The notes beneath the pieces are model-generated. The model was not told the origin of the DNA. It was given only the letters and a program-made list of their open reading frames with translations, and did not search any database. Source: DASQFQ01 sp038327685 (lineage in GTDB: Bacteria > Actinomycetota > Thermoleophilia > Solirubrobacterales > Solirubrobacteraceae). From it: a stretch of DNA of 64,000 nucleotides. The DNA lies in the NCBI GenBank assembly GCA_038327685.1, contig JBBQLH010000001.1, positions 34,063 through 98,062 on the forward strand. Reading direction: 5' to 3'. Below, piece after piece: positions 7,289 through 16,274 of this stretch (position 1 is its first letter; each line of letters opens with the position of its first letter). A program made the position numbers and the translations under genes.

Positions 7289-9921
7289 CCTGGCTGCGCG
7301 GGCTGATCGCCCACCGCCGCGCACGGCTCGCCTCGACCGCGCTCGGCGTCGCCGTCGGCGTCGCGCTGCTCGCCTCGATCGGTGCGTTCCTCTCCTCGAC
7401 GGTCGCCCAGATGACCCAGCGGGCGACGACCCGGGTCGCCGTCGACTGGCAGGTCGAGGCGCAGCCGGGCGCCGGCCCGGGCGCCGTGCTGCGCGGCGTG
7501 CGCGGCTTCCCGTCGGTCAGGGACGCGCTGCCCGTCGACTTCGCCTCCACGGCCGGCCTCGAGGCGACCGCGGGCGGCACGACCCAGCGGACCGGCCCCG
7601 GTCGCGTGCTGGGTCTGCCCGACGGCTACGCGCGCACCTTCCCCGGCGAGCTGCGCACGCTGGCCGGCTCCGGAACCGGCGTGCTGCTCGCGCAGCAGAC
7701 CGCCGCCAACCTGCACGCGGGGCCCGGCGCCACCGTGTCGATCGGCCGCACGGGCCGCGCGCCGGCGAAGGTGCGGGTCGACGGCATCGTCGACCTCCCG
7801 CAGGCCGATTCGCTGTTCCAGAAGGTCGGGGCGCCGCCCGGCGCGCAGGCCCAGGCGCCGCCCGACAACGTGATCCTGGTGCCCAGGCAGACGTTCGCGC
7901 GCATCGCGCCGAGCGGCGCGCGCACGCAGGTGCACGCGCGGCTCTCGCACGCGCTGCCCGGGACCCCGAGCGGCGGGTTCACCCAGGTGTCCGGCAGCGC
8001 TCGCAACCTCGAGACGCGCCTCGCGGGCGCGGGAGTCGTCGGCGACAACCTCGGCACGGTGCTCGACGACGCGCGCAAGGACGCGCTCTACGCCCAGCTG
8101 CTGTTCCTCTTCCTCGGCGTGCCGGGCGCGATCATCGCCGGCCTGCTGACCGCGGCCATCGCCGCGGCGGGCGCCGACCGCCGCCGCCGCGACGCGGCGC
8201 TGCTGCGCACGCGCGGCGCCTCGACCCGCCAGCTCGTCCGCGTCGCGCTCGCCGAGACCGCGCTGGCCGGCGGGCTCGGCGTGGCGGCGGGCCTTGGCGC
8301 GGCGCTGCTCGTCGGGCGCGCCGCGTTCGGCACCGCGAGCTTCGGCGCGAGCACCCTCACGGGCGTGCTGTGGGCGAGCGGCGCCGCGCTCATCGGCCTG
8401 CTGATCGCCGCGGGCTCGATCGTGCTGCCGGCCTGGCGCGACGCGCGCGAGCTCACCGTCGCCGGGCAGCGGCGCGAGATCGGCCGCCGCGACCGCGCGC
8501 CGTGGTGGGCGCGCTACAAGGTCGACCTCCTCGCCCTCATCGGCTCCGGGCTCGTGTACTGGCAGGCCTCGCGCAACGGCTACCAGCTCGTGCTCGTGCC
8601 CGAGGGCATTCCCACGGTCTCGGTCAACTGGTATGCGCTGCTCGCCCCCGTGCTTGGCTGGATCGGGGCCGGGCTGCTCGCCTCCCGGCTCGCGAGCCTC
8701 GTGCTCGTGCGCGGCCGCGTGCCGCTCACGCGCGGGCTCCGGCCGCTGGCGGGCGAGCTCGCGCCGACCGTCGCGGCGACGCTCGGCCGGCAGCGCGCGC
8801 TGCTGGCCCGGTCGGTCGCGCTGCTCGCGCTGACCGCCGCGTTCGCGGCCTCGACCGCGGTCTTCAACTCGACGTACCAGCAGCAGGCCGAGGTCGACGC
8901 GCGGCTGACCAACGGCGCCGACGTGACCGTGACTGAGTCCCCGGGCGCGAACGTGCGCGCGAGCGAGGCGGCCCGGCTGGCCGAGGTGCCCGGCGTGGCC
9001 GCGGTCGAGCCGCTCCAGCACCGCTTCGTCTACGTCGGCGCGGACCTGCAGGACCTCTACGGCGTGCGCCCCGGCACGATCGGGGCCGCGGGCAAGCTCC
9101 AGGACCCGTGGTTCGCGGGCGGCACGGCGAGCGCGCTGATGGCGCGCCTGACCCAGCTTCCCGACTCGGCGCTGCTGAGCGAGGAGACGGTCAAGGACTT
9201 CCAGCTCCACACCGGCGACGTCGTGCGTCTGCGCCTCCAGGACGGCGTCACGAAGCGCTACAAGACCGTGCCGTTCCACTACGTGGGCGTGGCCAAGGAG
9301 TTCCCGACCGCGCCGACCGACTCGTTCGTCGTGGCCGACGCGGGCTACGTGGCGAAGATGACGGGCAGCGACGCGGTCGGCACCTTCCTCCTCCAGACCG
9401 GCGGATCGGATCCCGCGGGCGTCGCGCGGAGCGTGCGCGGCGTCGTCGGCGCGGGCGCGAAGGTCACCGACATCAAGGACTCGCGCCGCGTGGTCGGGTC
9501 GAACCTCACCGCGGTCGAGCTGTCGGGCCTCACGCGCGTCGAGCTCGCCTTCGCGCTCGTGCTGGCCGCGGCCGCCTCGGGGCTCGCGCTCGGGCTCGGC
9601 TTCCGCGAGCGTCGCCGCACGTACGCGATCGCCGTGGCGCTCGGCGCGAAGCAGCGGCAGCTCGGCGGCTTCGTGTGGGGCGAGTCGGCGTTCGTGACCC
9701 TGGGCGGGCTGGCGATCGGCGCGGTCGTCGCCGCGGGCATCTCAACGATGCTGGTGAAGGTGCTGACCGGGGTCTTCGACCCACCGCCCGCCGCGCCGGC
9801 GGTGCCGTGGGGCTACCTCGCGAGCCTCGTCGTGCTCACCATCGCGGCCGCGGGCGCCGCGGGCGCGCTGACGGTGCGAGCGCTGCGGCGGCCCGCGATC
9901 GAGGAGCTGCGCGACCTCTGA
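7276..9921 (+). CDS. FtsX-like ABC transporter permease
   Basis: 881 residues from GTG 7276, inside the end of the second ATPase gene. It contains two FtsX/MacB-type units. TM1 is at residues 13-35, followed by a large extracytoplasmic domain to about 270. A group of TM helices spans 275-400 with the short cytoplasmic loop ADRRRRDAALLRTRGAS. More helices follow to 560, then a second periplasmic domain 560-750. The final FtsX domain (760-880) has LGLGFRERRRTYAIAVALGAK. This double architecture is common in actinobacterial exporters of the MacB superfamily. Substrate unknown. It is the last gene of the operon controlled from 5.4 kb. Confidence 0.88.
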   Translation: MVALTWLRGLIAHRRARLASTALGVAVGVALLASIGAFLSSTVAQMTQRATTRVAVDWQVEAQPGAGPGAVLRGVRGFPSVRDALPVDFASTAGLEATAGGTTQRTGPGRVLGLPDGYARTFPGELRTLAGSGTGVLLAQQTAANLHAGPGATVSIGRTGRAPAKVRVDGIVDLPQADSLFQKVGAPPGAQAQAPPDNVILVPRQTFARIAPSGARTQVHARLSHALPGTPSGGFTQVSGSARNLETRLAGAGVVGDNLGTVLDDARKDALYAQLLFLFLGVPGAIIAGLLTAAIAAAGADRRRRDAALLRTRGASTRQLVRVALAETALAGGLGVAAGLGAALLVGRAAFGTASFGASTLTGVLWASGAALIGLLIAAGSIVLPAWRDARELTVAGQRREIGRRDRAPWWARYKVDLLALIGSGLVYWQASRNGYQLVLVPEGIPTVSVNWYALLAPVLGWIGAGLLASRLASLVLVRGRVPLTRGLRPLAGELAPTVAATLGRQRALLARSVALLALTAAFAASTAVFNSTYQQQAEVDARLTNGADVTVTESPGANVRASEAARLAEVPGVAAVEPLQHRFVYVGADLQDLYGVRPGTIGAAGKLQDPWFAGGTASALMARLTQLPDSALLSEETVKDFQLHTGDVVRLRLQDGVTKRYKTVPFHYVGVAKEFPTAPTDSFVVADAGYVAKMTGSDAVGTFLLQTGGSDPAGVARSVRGVVGAGAKVTDIKDSRRVVGSNLTAVELSGLTRVELAFALVLAAAASGLALGLGFRERRRTYAIAVALGAKQRQLGGFVWGESAFVTLGGLAIGAVVAAGISTMLVKVLTGVFDPPPAAPAVPWGYLASLVVLTIAAAGAAGALTVRALRRPAIEELRDL

Positions 9922-9961
9922 GCTGACGGCCTCCCTTCACTCTCACATCACCTTCAGTCCC

Positions 9962-9967
9962 TAGCGT
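9962..9967 (+). promoter_or_regulatory. -10 box of a leaderless promoter
   Basis: TAGCGT followed by 7 nt and ATG 9975. The surrounding bases (CCCTAGCGT, then GCCGC before the ATG) are nearly the same as those at 5403-5418, so the two genes may be read by the same sigma factor. Confidence 0.5.
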
Positions 9968-9974
9968 CGCCGCG

Positions 9975-11942
9975 ATGGCCTCGTGGCGCCTCGTGCTCGC
10001 CAGCGCGCTCATGCTGTTCGTCGAGCTCGCGCTGATCCGCTGGACCGGCGCGAACGTTCTGCACCTGAGCTACTTCTCGAACTTCGTGCTGCTGGGCTCG
10101 TTCCTCGGCATCGGGCTCGGCTTCCTCAGGTCCCGGCGCGCCCGCGACGTGTCCGCGTGGTGGCCGGCGATCCTCGCGCCGCTGGTGGCGTTCGTGCTCG
10201 CGTTCCCGGTCCAGGTCACCCAGAACAGCGACCAGATCCTCTACTTCACCGCGGTGCGCCCCACCGGGGCGCCCGCGTGGGTGACCCTGCCGTTGATCTT
10301 CGTGGCGGTGGCGACCGTGATGACCTGCCTCGGCGAGGGCGTCGGCCGGCTGTTCCCGCACTTCCCCGCGCTCACCGCCTACCGGCTCGACCTGCTCGGC
10401 AGCCTGGCCGGCATCGCGACGTTCACGGTGCTGTCGTTCCTGCACGCCCCGCCGCTCGGATGGGGGCTGATCGCCGCCGCGGGCTTCGTCGCGTTGCACC
10501 ACCGGCGCATCCCGCGGGCGCCCGCTGTGGCGCTGGCGGTGCTCGTCCTGCTGCTCGGCGTCGAGTCCGTGATCCCCGGCGACAGCTGGTCGCCGTACTA
10601 CAAGATCCACGCCCACAACGCCAAGGATGGCGGCATCAACATCTCCGTCAACGGCGTCCCGCACCAGACGATCCGGGACGTGTCGCAGAAGCGCTGGCTG
10701 AGCGGGCTGCGGGCCATCCCCTACCAGCGCACGGCCGGCAACCGGCCGCGCCACGTCCTGATCATCGGCGCTGGCAACGGCAACGACGTCGCCGTCGCGC
10801 TCGCGCGCGGAGCGAAGGCGGTCGACGCGGTCGAGATCGATCCGAGCATCGCCGACATCGGCCGCCGGCGGCATCCCAATCACCCGTATCAGGACACGCG
10901 CGTACATCTCGTCGTCGACGACGGGCGCGCGTTCCTCCAGCGCACGACCGCGAAGTACGACCTCGTGCTGTTCGCGCTGCCGGACTCCCTGACACTGGTG
11001 TCGGGCAACAGCTCGCTGCGGCTGGAGAGCTACCTGTTCACGCGCGAGGCGGTCGCCGCGGCGCGGTCGCATCTCGCACCCGGCGGCGCCTTCGCGATGT
11101 ACAACAGCTACCGCAAGACGTGGCTGATCGACCGCTACGGCCGCACCCTGACCGAGGTCTTCGGCCACCCCCCGTGCCTCGACTCGATCGGCGGCGGCAG
11201 CCGGCGCGGGGCGCTCGTGGCCGGCCTCGACCCCGGCGATCAGCGGTGCGCCCGCACCTGGCGGCCCAGCGCCGCCGGCGCGCCCGCACCCGCCACCGAC
11301 GACCATCCCTTCCCCTACCTGCTCAGGCGCGGGATCCCCAGCTACTACCTCGGGGTGCTGCTGGCGGTGCTGCTGTGCGCGCTCGTCGGCGTCCGCGCGG
11401 TGGCCGGCCCGCTGCGCTGGATGCGGCCCTACTCCGACCTGTTCTTCATGGGAGCGGCCTTCCTGTTGCTCGAGACGCGATACGTGACCGGCTTCGCGCT
11501 GCTGTTCGGCTCGACCTGGCTGGTGAACGCCATGGTCTTCACCGGCGTGCTGCTGGCGGTCCTGTGCGCCGTCGAGGCCAGCCGGTGGCTCCACCCACGA
11601 TCGCTCACCCCGCTCTACGCGCTGCTCGGCGTCACGCTCGTCGTGGCCTACGCGGTCCCGCTCTCGACGCTGCTCGCGCTGGCCACGCCGCTGCGCCTGG
11701 TGGCGGCGATCGCGCTCGCGTTCGCCCCGATCTTCTGCGCCAACCTCATCTTCGCCGCGCGCTTCGTGGACACCAGCGGCTCGACCGCGGCGTTCGGCGC
11801 CAACCTGCTCGGCGCGCTGCTGGGCGGGACCTTGGAGTACGCCTCGCTCGTCGTCGGCTACCGCGCGCTGCTCCTGCTCGCGGCCGGCCTCTACGTGCTC
11901 GCGTTCGTGCTGAAGCCCCGGCGCGTCCTCCGGGTGACCTGA
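9975..11942 (+). CDS. Membrane-embedded spermidine-synthase-like protein
   Basis: 655 residues. About six TM helices in residues 1-200 and another six in 455-650 flank a soluble Rossmann domain (about 205-430) of the spermine/spermidine synthase class: VLIIGAGNGNDVAVALARGA (SAM/dcSAM-binding loop), VEIDPSIADIGRRRHPN, VVDDGRAFLQ, and a downstream SGNSSLRLESYLFTREAV block. Such fused proteins are widespread in actinobacteria and are often annotated as spermidine synthase, but proof of aminopropyl transfer is lacking; methyltransfer at the membrane is equally possible. It appears monocistronic with its own leaderless promoter. Function only at superfamily level. Confidence 0.82.
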   Translation: MASWRLVLASALMLFVELALIRWTGANVLHLSYFSNFVLLGSFLGIGLGFLRSRRARDVSAWWPAILAPLVAFVLAFPVQVTQNSDQILYFTAVRPTGAPAWVTLPLIFVAVATVMTCLGEGVGRLFPHFPALTAYRLDLLGSLAGIATFTVLSFLHAPPLGWGLIAAAGFVALHHRRIPRAPAVALAVLVLLLGVESVIPGDSWSPYYKIHAHNAKDGGINISVNGVPHQTIRDVSQKRWLSGLRAIPYQRTAGNRPRHVLIIGAGNGNDVAVALARGAKAVDAVEIDPSIADIGRRRHPNHPYQDTRVHLVVDDGRAFLQRTTAKYDLVLFALPDSLTLVSGNSSLRLESYLFTREAVAAARSHLAPGGAFAMYNSYRKTWLIDRYGRTLTEVFGHPPCLDSIGGGSRRGALVAGLDPGDQRCARTWRPSAAGAPAPATDDHPFPYLLRRGIPSYYLGVLLAVLLCALVGVRAVAGPLRWMRPYSDLFFMGAAFLLLETRYVTGFALLFGSTWLVNAMVFTGVLLAVLCAVEASRWLHPRSLTPLYALLGVTLVVAYAVPLSTLLALATPLRLVAAIALAFAPIFCANLIFAARFVDTSGSTAAFGANLLGALLGGTLEYASLVVGYRALLLLAAGLYVLAFVLKPRRVLRVT

Positions 11943-12000
11943 CCCGGCGCGGGGCGTCGCGCTCAAGGTACAAGCCCGCGCGCGCCGAAGCCGGGGTTAC

Positions 12001-14007
12001 GTGCGCTCGCTCTCTCTCAGCGGCCTGATCGTCTCGATCGTCCTGCTCCCGCTCAGCCTGGGGATCGCGGTCACCGATCACAACCGCCGCGGCGCGGACC
12101 AGGCGCGCCGGCTGGCCGACGCCGCGGAGTCACACGCGGCGGCGCTCGACGCGAACTTCCTGCGCGCGCGGACGATCACGCTCGTCACCTCACACAACGC
12201 GGCGTTTCGCCAGCTCTACACGCAGTCCGGCTCGCGCCGGTCGAAGGTGCGGGCGGGCTCGCCCTACGTCGCGGCCGCGAACGACTCGCTGCGCTACCTC
12301 GAAACGCTGTTCCCGCGATCGATCGGCGAGGTCTGCTTCATCGACCGCAGCGGCGCGGAGAACGCGCGGGTCGTGCACGGGCGCGCGGCGCCGGTGGGCG
12401 AGCTGACGCCCGACGAATCGGGCAATCCGTTCTTCACCCCCACCTTCGCCCTGCGCCCGGGCCACGTCTTCCAGTCGCGCCCGTACGTGTCACCCGACAC
12501 GCACGATTGGGTGGTGGGCAATGCGACCCCGCTGCCGCTCGGCCGCGCGGCGTCACCGGCGATCGTGCACTACGAGCTGAGCGTCGAGAGCCTGCGCCGG
12601 GAGCTCGGGAGCACGGAGGCTGGCTTCGTCCTGCGTGTGGTGGACCGCGGCAGCGGCGAGGTTGTGATGGACGGCAACCGGCCGCAGCGCGCCGGTGTGC
12701 CCCTCGGGGTGCCGTCCGACGCTCGCTTCGCGGGCTTCGCCCGCACGGCCAAGCGGGCCGGAGTCGCCCGCGTCGCAGGGCGGCCCAGCGCCTACCGTCG
12801 CCTCAACCCCGTCGACGGCAACGCCAACCGCTGGGTCCTCGTCGCCTCCTCCGCATCCCCGGCGCCGTCGCTGCTCGCCGATGCGGGGATCTTGCCCGGA
12901 GCGATGTTCGCCGTCGCGCTCCTGCTGCTCGTGCTCTCGCTCATCAGCCTGCGCGGCTCGCGCCGCGAGCTGCAGGCGGCCGCCTCGACCGACAGCCTCA
13001 CCGGCCTCGCCAATCGCCGCGCGCTCGTCGCCGACCTGGAGCGGCGCCTCCAGCGCGGCCGCGAGGCCGAGCCGTGCGTGCTGATGCTCTTCGACCTGGA
13101 CGGGTTCAAGAACTACAACGACTCGTTCGGCCATCTCGCCGGTGACGCACTGCTGCAGCGCCTGGGCCACGCTCTCTCCGCCGCCGTGAGCGACGGCGGC
13201 GGCGGCGCCTACCGGCTGGGCGGCGACGAGTTCTGCGTGCTGGCTGACGCCGCCGTCCGCACCCGGGTCGAGGTGGCCTCGGTGGCCGCGCTGAGCGATC
13301 GCGGCGAGGGCTTCGACATCGGCTCCTCGTTCGGCGGCATCCTGCTGCCCGCCGAGGCGACGGAGTCCACCGAGGCGCTGCGGATCGCCGACCAGCGGAT
13401 GTACGCGCAGAAGACCAGCGGCCGCGCCACCGCCGGCCGCCAGAGCACGGACGTCCTCCTGCGGGTGCTCGCCGAACGCCACCCCGACCTCGGCGAGCAC
13501 ATCCACAGTGTCGCGGCGCTCGCCCGCGAGGTCGGGCGCAGCCTCGGCCTCGGCGTGGAGGAGCTCGAACAGGTCGGCGACGCCGCCGAGCTCCATGACG
13601 TCGGCAAGATGGCCATCCCTGACGCGATCCTCACCAAGCCGGGCCCGCTGGACGCCGAGGAGTGGGCGTTCATGAAACGCCACACGCTGATCGGCGAGCG
13701 CATCGTGGCCGCCGCGCCCTCGCTGGCGTCCGTCGCCCGCCTCGTCCGCTCCAGCCACGAGCGCTGGGACGGCGCCGGATATCCCGATGGGCTGGCCCGC
13801 GAGGAGATCCCCCTCGGCGCCCGCATCGTCGCGGTCTGCGACGCGTACGACGCGATCGTCTCCGACCGCGCCTACCGCGCGTCGCGCACACCCGCCGCAG
13901 CGATGGCGGAGCTCGAGCGCTGTGCGGGCTCGCAGTTCGACCCGTCGATCGTCGAAGCGTTCGCCGCAACCCTCACCGCGGGCCGCTCACCGGTCGCCTC
14001 GCTATAG
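12001..14007 (+). CDS. Membrane-bound GGDEF plus HD-GYP c-di-GMP protein
   Basis: 668 residues from GTG 12001. TM1 (about 5-22) and TM2 (about 295-317) bracket an extracytoplasmic sensor domain of the Cache type. The GGDEF domain (330-470) keeps the intact motif RLGGDEF near residue 406 and the metal-binding FDLDGFKNYND. The HD-GYP domain (485-660) has HDVGK near 530, HTLIGERI, and HERWDGAGYPDG near 590, so both signatures are complete. The protein could make and degrade c-di-GMP, or one domain may regulate the other. The RxxD inhibitory-site motif is not clearly present. The stop codon lies inside the operator of the following ArsR gene, so read-through transcription would enter that operon. 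Confidence 0.93.
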   Translation: MRSLSLSGLIVSIVLLPLSLGIAVTDHNRRGADQARRLADAAESHAAALDANFLRARTITLVTSHNAAFRQLYTQSGSRRSKVRAGSPYVAAANDSLRYLETLFPRSIGEVCFIDRSGAENARVVHGRAAPVGELTPDESGNPFFTPTFALRPGHVFQSRPYVSPDTHDWVVGNATPLPLGRAASPAIVHYELSVESLRRELGSTEAGFVLRVVDRGSGEVVMDGNRPQRAGVPLGVPSDARFAGFARTAKRAGVARVAGRPSAYRRLNPVDGNANRWVLVASSASPAPSLLADAGILPGAMFAVALLLLVLSLISLRGSRRELQAAASTDSLTGLANRRALVADLERRLQRGREAEPCVLMLFDLDGFKNYNDSFGHLAGDALLQRLGHALSAAVSDGGGGAYRLGGDEFCVLADAAVRTRVEVASVAALSDRGEGFDIGSSFGGILLPAEATESTEALRIADQRMYAQKTSGRATAGRQSTDVLLRVLAERHPDLGEHIHSVAALAREVGRSLGLGVEELEQVGDAAELHDVGKMAIPDAILTKPGPLDAEEWAFMKRHTLIGERIVAAAPSLASVARLVRSSHERWDGAGYPDGLAREEIPLGARIVAVCDAYDAIVSDRAYRASRTPAAAMAELERCAGSQFDPSIVEAFAATLTAGRSPVASL

Positions 14008-14027
14008 TGCACCGATCGGTGCACTAT
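14004..14027. promoter_or_regulatory. Perfect 24-bp palindrome at the ArsR gene start
   Basis: The left arm ATAGTGCACCGA and right arm TCGGTGCACTAT are exact reverse complements with no gap. A -10-like TATAGT (14003-14008) overlaps the left arm and the proposed start GTG (14019) lies in the right arm. A dimeric ArsR repressor bound here would block its own promoter and start codon. Confidence 0.65.
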
Positions 14028-14354
14028 CAAGCGACGCTCAACCGAACCTTCTTCGCCCTCTCGGATCCGACGCGCCGGAGCATCCTCGAGCGGCTCGGGC
14101 GCGGACCCGCCACGATCGGCGAGCTGGCAGAGCCGTTCGATCTCACCCTCAACGGCGTCAAGAAGCACGTCGGGATCCTCGAGGACGTCGACCTGGTCAG
14201 CACGGCGAAGGTCGGGCGTGCCCGCGAATGCCGGCTCGGCCCCGCGGAGCTGCAGGACGCCACGCAATGGATCGACTCCTACCGGCGCGGTTGGGAAACC
14301 CGGTTCGACCGGTTCGAGGGCTACGTCGAGAAGCGAAAGGCGGAGCGCGGGTGA
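14019..14354 (+). CDS. ArsR-family transcriptional regulator
   Basis: 111 residues from GTG 14019. The winged helix-turn-helix is clear: FFALSDPTRRSILERLGRG, then IGELAEPFDLTLNGVKKHVGILED, then a wing around STAKVGRARECRL. No metal-binding Cys cluster is present, so this is the SRPBCC-associated subgroup that lacks metal sensing. GTG 14007 is an alternative start, but it lies within the proposed -10 box. The stop overlaps the start of the SRPBCC-RibD gene (GTGA), giving an ArsR/SRPBCC/RibD operon. It is probably an autorepressor through the palindrome at its own start. Confidence 0.88.
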   Translation: MHYQATLNRTFFALSDPTRRSILERLGRGPATIGELAEPFDLTLNGVKKHVGILEDVDLVSTAKVGRARECRLGPAELQDATQWIDSYRRGWETRFDRFEGYVEKRKAERG

Positions 14355-15370
14355 GTCTCGACCTGAGCTTCGCGCGTGTGCTCGACGCAGAGCCCGAGGA
14401 CGTCTTCGACGCGTTCACCGATCCGGTCGGCCAGGAGCAGTTCTACGGGCAGGACGACCCGGGCTGGATCGTGGAATCGCAGTGCGATCTGCGCGTCGGG
14501 GGCGTCTGGACCGTGGCGTTCGGGCCTTCGCGAGGCGAGCTGTACCGCCACACGCACGTGTTCCAGGTGATCGATCGCCCACGGCGGCTCGTCCTCACGA
14601 CGACCGAGACGCGCCTGGATGGATGGAGCTTCGAGACGGAGCTCGAGTTCACGTTCGAGCGCCACGACGGCAAGACGCTCATGACCATGGTCCAGAAGGG
14701 CTTCCCGAGCGCCGAGCTCAAGGCCGAGCATGAACGCGGCCTGCCCAACGCCTTCGGCCGGCTCGACCGCGTGGTTCGCGGGCGGCTCCCGGCGTCCGTG
14801 CTGTACATGTCGATGTCGCTCGACGGCTTCATCACCGGGCCCGAGGACGACTTCGACCATGGGCTCGGCCTGGACGGCGAGCGCCTGCATCAATGGCTGT
14901 CCGCGGGCGAAGGGGTGGGGTTCAGGCCCGCGGGGCCCAGCGGCGACGTGTTCGACGAGCTCATGGCGACCGGAGCGGTCGTCGTGGGCCGGCGCACGTT
15001 CGACCTGGCCCGCCGCTGGGGCGGGGACCACCACGGCGTCCCCATCTTCGTCCCGACCCGTCAGGCACCCCCCGACGACGCCGCGAACCTCCCGTGGGTC
15101 ACCTACGTCACCGACGGCATCGAGAGCACGATGGCCCAGGCGAAGGAGGCGGCCGGTGCAGGGAACATCCTGGTCCACGGCGCCGCGACCGCGCAATCGT
15201 GCTTGCAGGCCGGTGTCCTCGACGAGCTCGAGATCCACCTGATTCCCGTGCTCCTCGGCGCCGGGCGGCGCCTCTTCGAGCACCTCGGCACGCAGCACAT
15301 CGAGCTCGAGCTGGTCCGGATCATCGACGCGCCGGGCGTCACCCACCTGCGCTACCGGGTCGGCGCATGA
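14351..15370 (+). CDS. Fusion of SRPBCC (AHSA1) domain to RibD_C/dihydrofolate-reductase-like domain
   Basis: 339 residues from GTG 14351. Residues 1-140 form an AHSA1-type SRPBCC hydrophobic-pocket domain (FTDPVGQEQFYGQDDPGW, LRVGGVWTVAFG, LVLTTTETR). Residues 150-339 form a RibD_C reductase-like domain (LYMSMSLDGFITGPEDDF, GAVVVGRRTFD, ILVHGAATAQSCLQAGVLDELEIHL). In most genomes I know these are separate genes behind an ArsR regulator. Here the junction GRLPASVLYMSMSLDGF runs without a stop, as if the intergenic region had been deleted. Activity unknown; the second half resembles NADPH-dependent DHFR-fold proteins. Translationally coupled to the genes on both sides. Confidence 0.85.
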   Translation: MSLDLSFARVLDAEPEDVFDAFTDPVGQEQFYGQDDPGWIVESQCDLRVGGVWTVAFGPSRGELYRHTHVFQVIDRPRRLVLTTTETRLDGWSFETELEFTFERHDGKTLMTMVQKGFPSAELKAEHERGLPNAFGRLDRVVRGRLPASVLYMSMSLDGFITGPEDDFDHGLGLDGERLHQWLSAGEGVGFRPAGPSGDVFDELMATGAVVVGRRTFDLARRWGGDHHGVPIFVPTRQAPPDDAANLPWVTYVTDGIESTMAQAKEAAGAGNILVHGAATAQSCLQAGVLDELEIHLIPVLLGAGRRLFEHLGTQHIELELVRIIDAPGVTHLRYRVGA

Positions 15371-15957
15371 CGCGGCGCCTGATCCTGTGCATGTCGATGT
15401 CGCTGGACGGCTTCGCCGCGAACAGCGACGGCGTGATCGACTGGCTCGAGCCGGCCGACCGCTCCGCCTCCGAGGGTGACCGCCGGCACCGCGAGACCCT
15501 CGGGCTGCTCGGCCAGATCGGGCTGATCGTCATCGGCCGCGGCGCGTACGAGGACATGGTCCGCGGCTGGCCGGGCTCCGACAACCCGATGGCCGTGCTG
15601 ATGAACACGCTCCCGAAGCTCGTGTTCTCCGAGTCCCTGCCGGCCGTCGAGTGGAACAACGCCCGGCTCTCGCGGGGCGCCGTCGAGGACGCGATCCCGA
15701 AGCTCAAGCGGCAGCCCGGCAACGACATCATCGTCTTCGGCGGCGCACGCTTCGCCCACAGCCTTTCCCGGCACCGCCTGATCGACGAATACCGCCTCAC
15801 CGTCCACCCCGTCGTACTCGGCGACGGGCTCCCGCTCTTCCACGGCCTGCCCGACCCCCAGCGGCTGCACCTCGCGAGCAGCACCGCCTACGCCGACGGC
15901 TGCGTCACCCAGGTCTACACGAGCGGGATGTCACCCACCGATTCCCGCACGGGGTAG
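15367..15957 (+). CDS. RibD_C/dihydrofolate-reductase-family protein
   Basis: 196 residues. Its N-terminus, LILCMSMSLDGFAANSDG, and GLIVIGRGAYEDMVRGWP, DIIVFGGARFAHSLSRHRLIDEYRLTVHPVVLGDG are the standard blocks of this fold. It is a paralogue of the second half of the upstream fusion protein and starts within its stop codon (ATGA). Members of this family are usually called deaminase/reductase because of similarity to the RibD reductase domain, but real substrates are mostly unknown. Its 3' end overlaps the end of the oppositely oriented cupin remnant. Confidence 0.85.
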   Translation: MTRRLILCMSMSLDGFAANSDGVIDWLEPADRSASEGDRRHRETLGLLGQIGLIVIGRGAYEDMVRGWPGSDNPMAVLMNTLPKLVFSESLPAVEWNNARLSRGAVEDAIPKLKRQPGNDIIVFGGARFAHSLSRHRLIDEYRLTVHPVVLGDGLPLFHGLPDPQRLHLASSTAYADGCVTQVYTSGMSPTDSRTG

Positions 15958-16106
15958 TCGACGACGATCGCGCGGGTCGGTTCTGTCGCGCGCACGCTGT
16001 GGCGTTGGTCCGCCGGCACGATCGCCTGCTCCGAGTCGAAGAAGCGCCCGCTCCAGCCGGGTCTGGGCTCCTGCGCGGGGAGGCTGCCAGGGACGACGAA
16101 CGGCAC
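15915..16106 (-). pseudogene. Cupin protein with its barrel core deleted
   Basis: A 63-residue frame from GTG 16106. The N-terminus (PGWSGRFFDSE) and C-terminus (IVPADQRHSVRATEPTRAIV, VDYPVRE) both match the ends of a roughly 110-residue actinobacterial cupin family as I remember it. The central strands with the metal-binding His/Glu residues are missing. The join between SE and QAIVPADQRH looks in frame, so a clean internal deletion of about 50-60 residues is likely. It could still be translated but would not fold as a cupin. Family recall was from memory and not checked by alignment. Confidence 0.5.
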
Positions 16107-16274
16107 AGCAAGGATTCAACCACTTGCGGACCGGCGGATCGTTCACGTGCGGTGCCGTTCGCGGCGACCTGGAGAGCGGTCTGCAGTTGCTCGTCCTCAT
16201 CCCGCTCGTTGCGCTCGCCTTCGGCTCCGTCGCCGCCCGCTGGGCTTCGCCCGCCTCTCCCTCCTGACGGCTGC

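Noticed and set aside
6688..9279. An 863-codon minus-strand frame opposite the ABC ATPase and permease
   Set aside because: No motifs, and it crosses two genuine genes. GC-rich shadow.
9954..11966. A 670-codon minus-strand frame opposite the spermidine-synthase-like gene
   Set aside because: Highly charged, no folding pattern, and it covers the other gene's whole length.
16107..16274. Possible extra gene between the cupin remnant and glpK
   Set aside because: Frames in this stretch are Arg-rich with no start context or motif; nothing supportable is seen.
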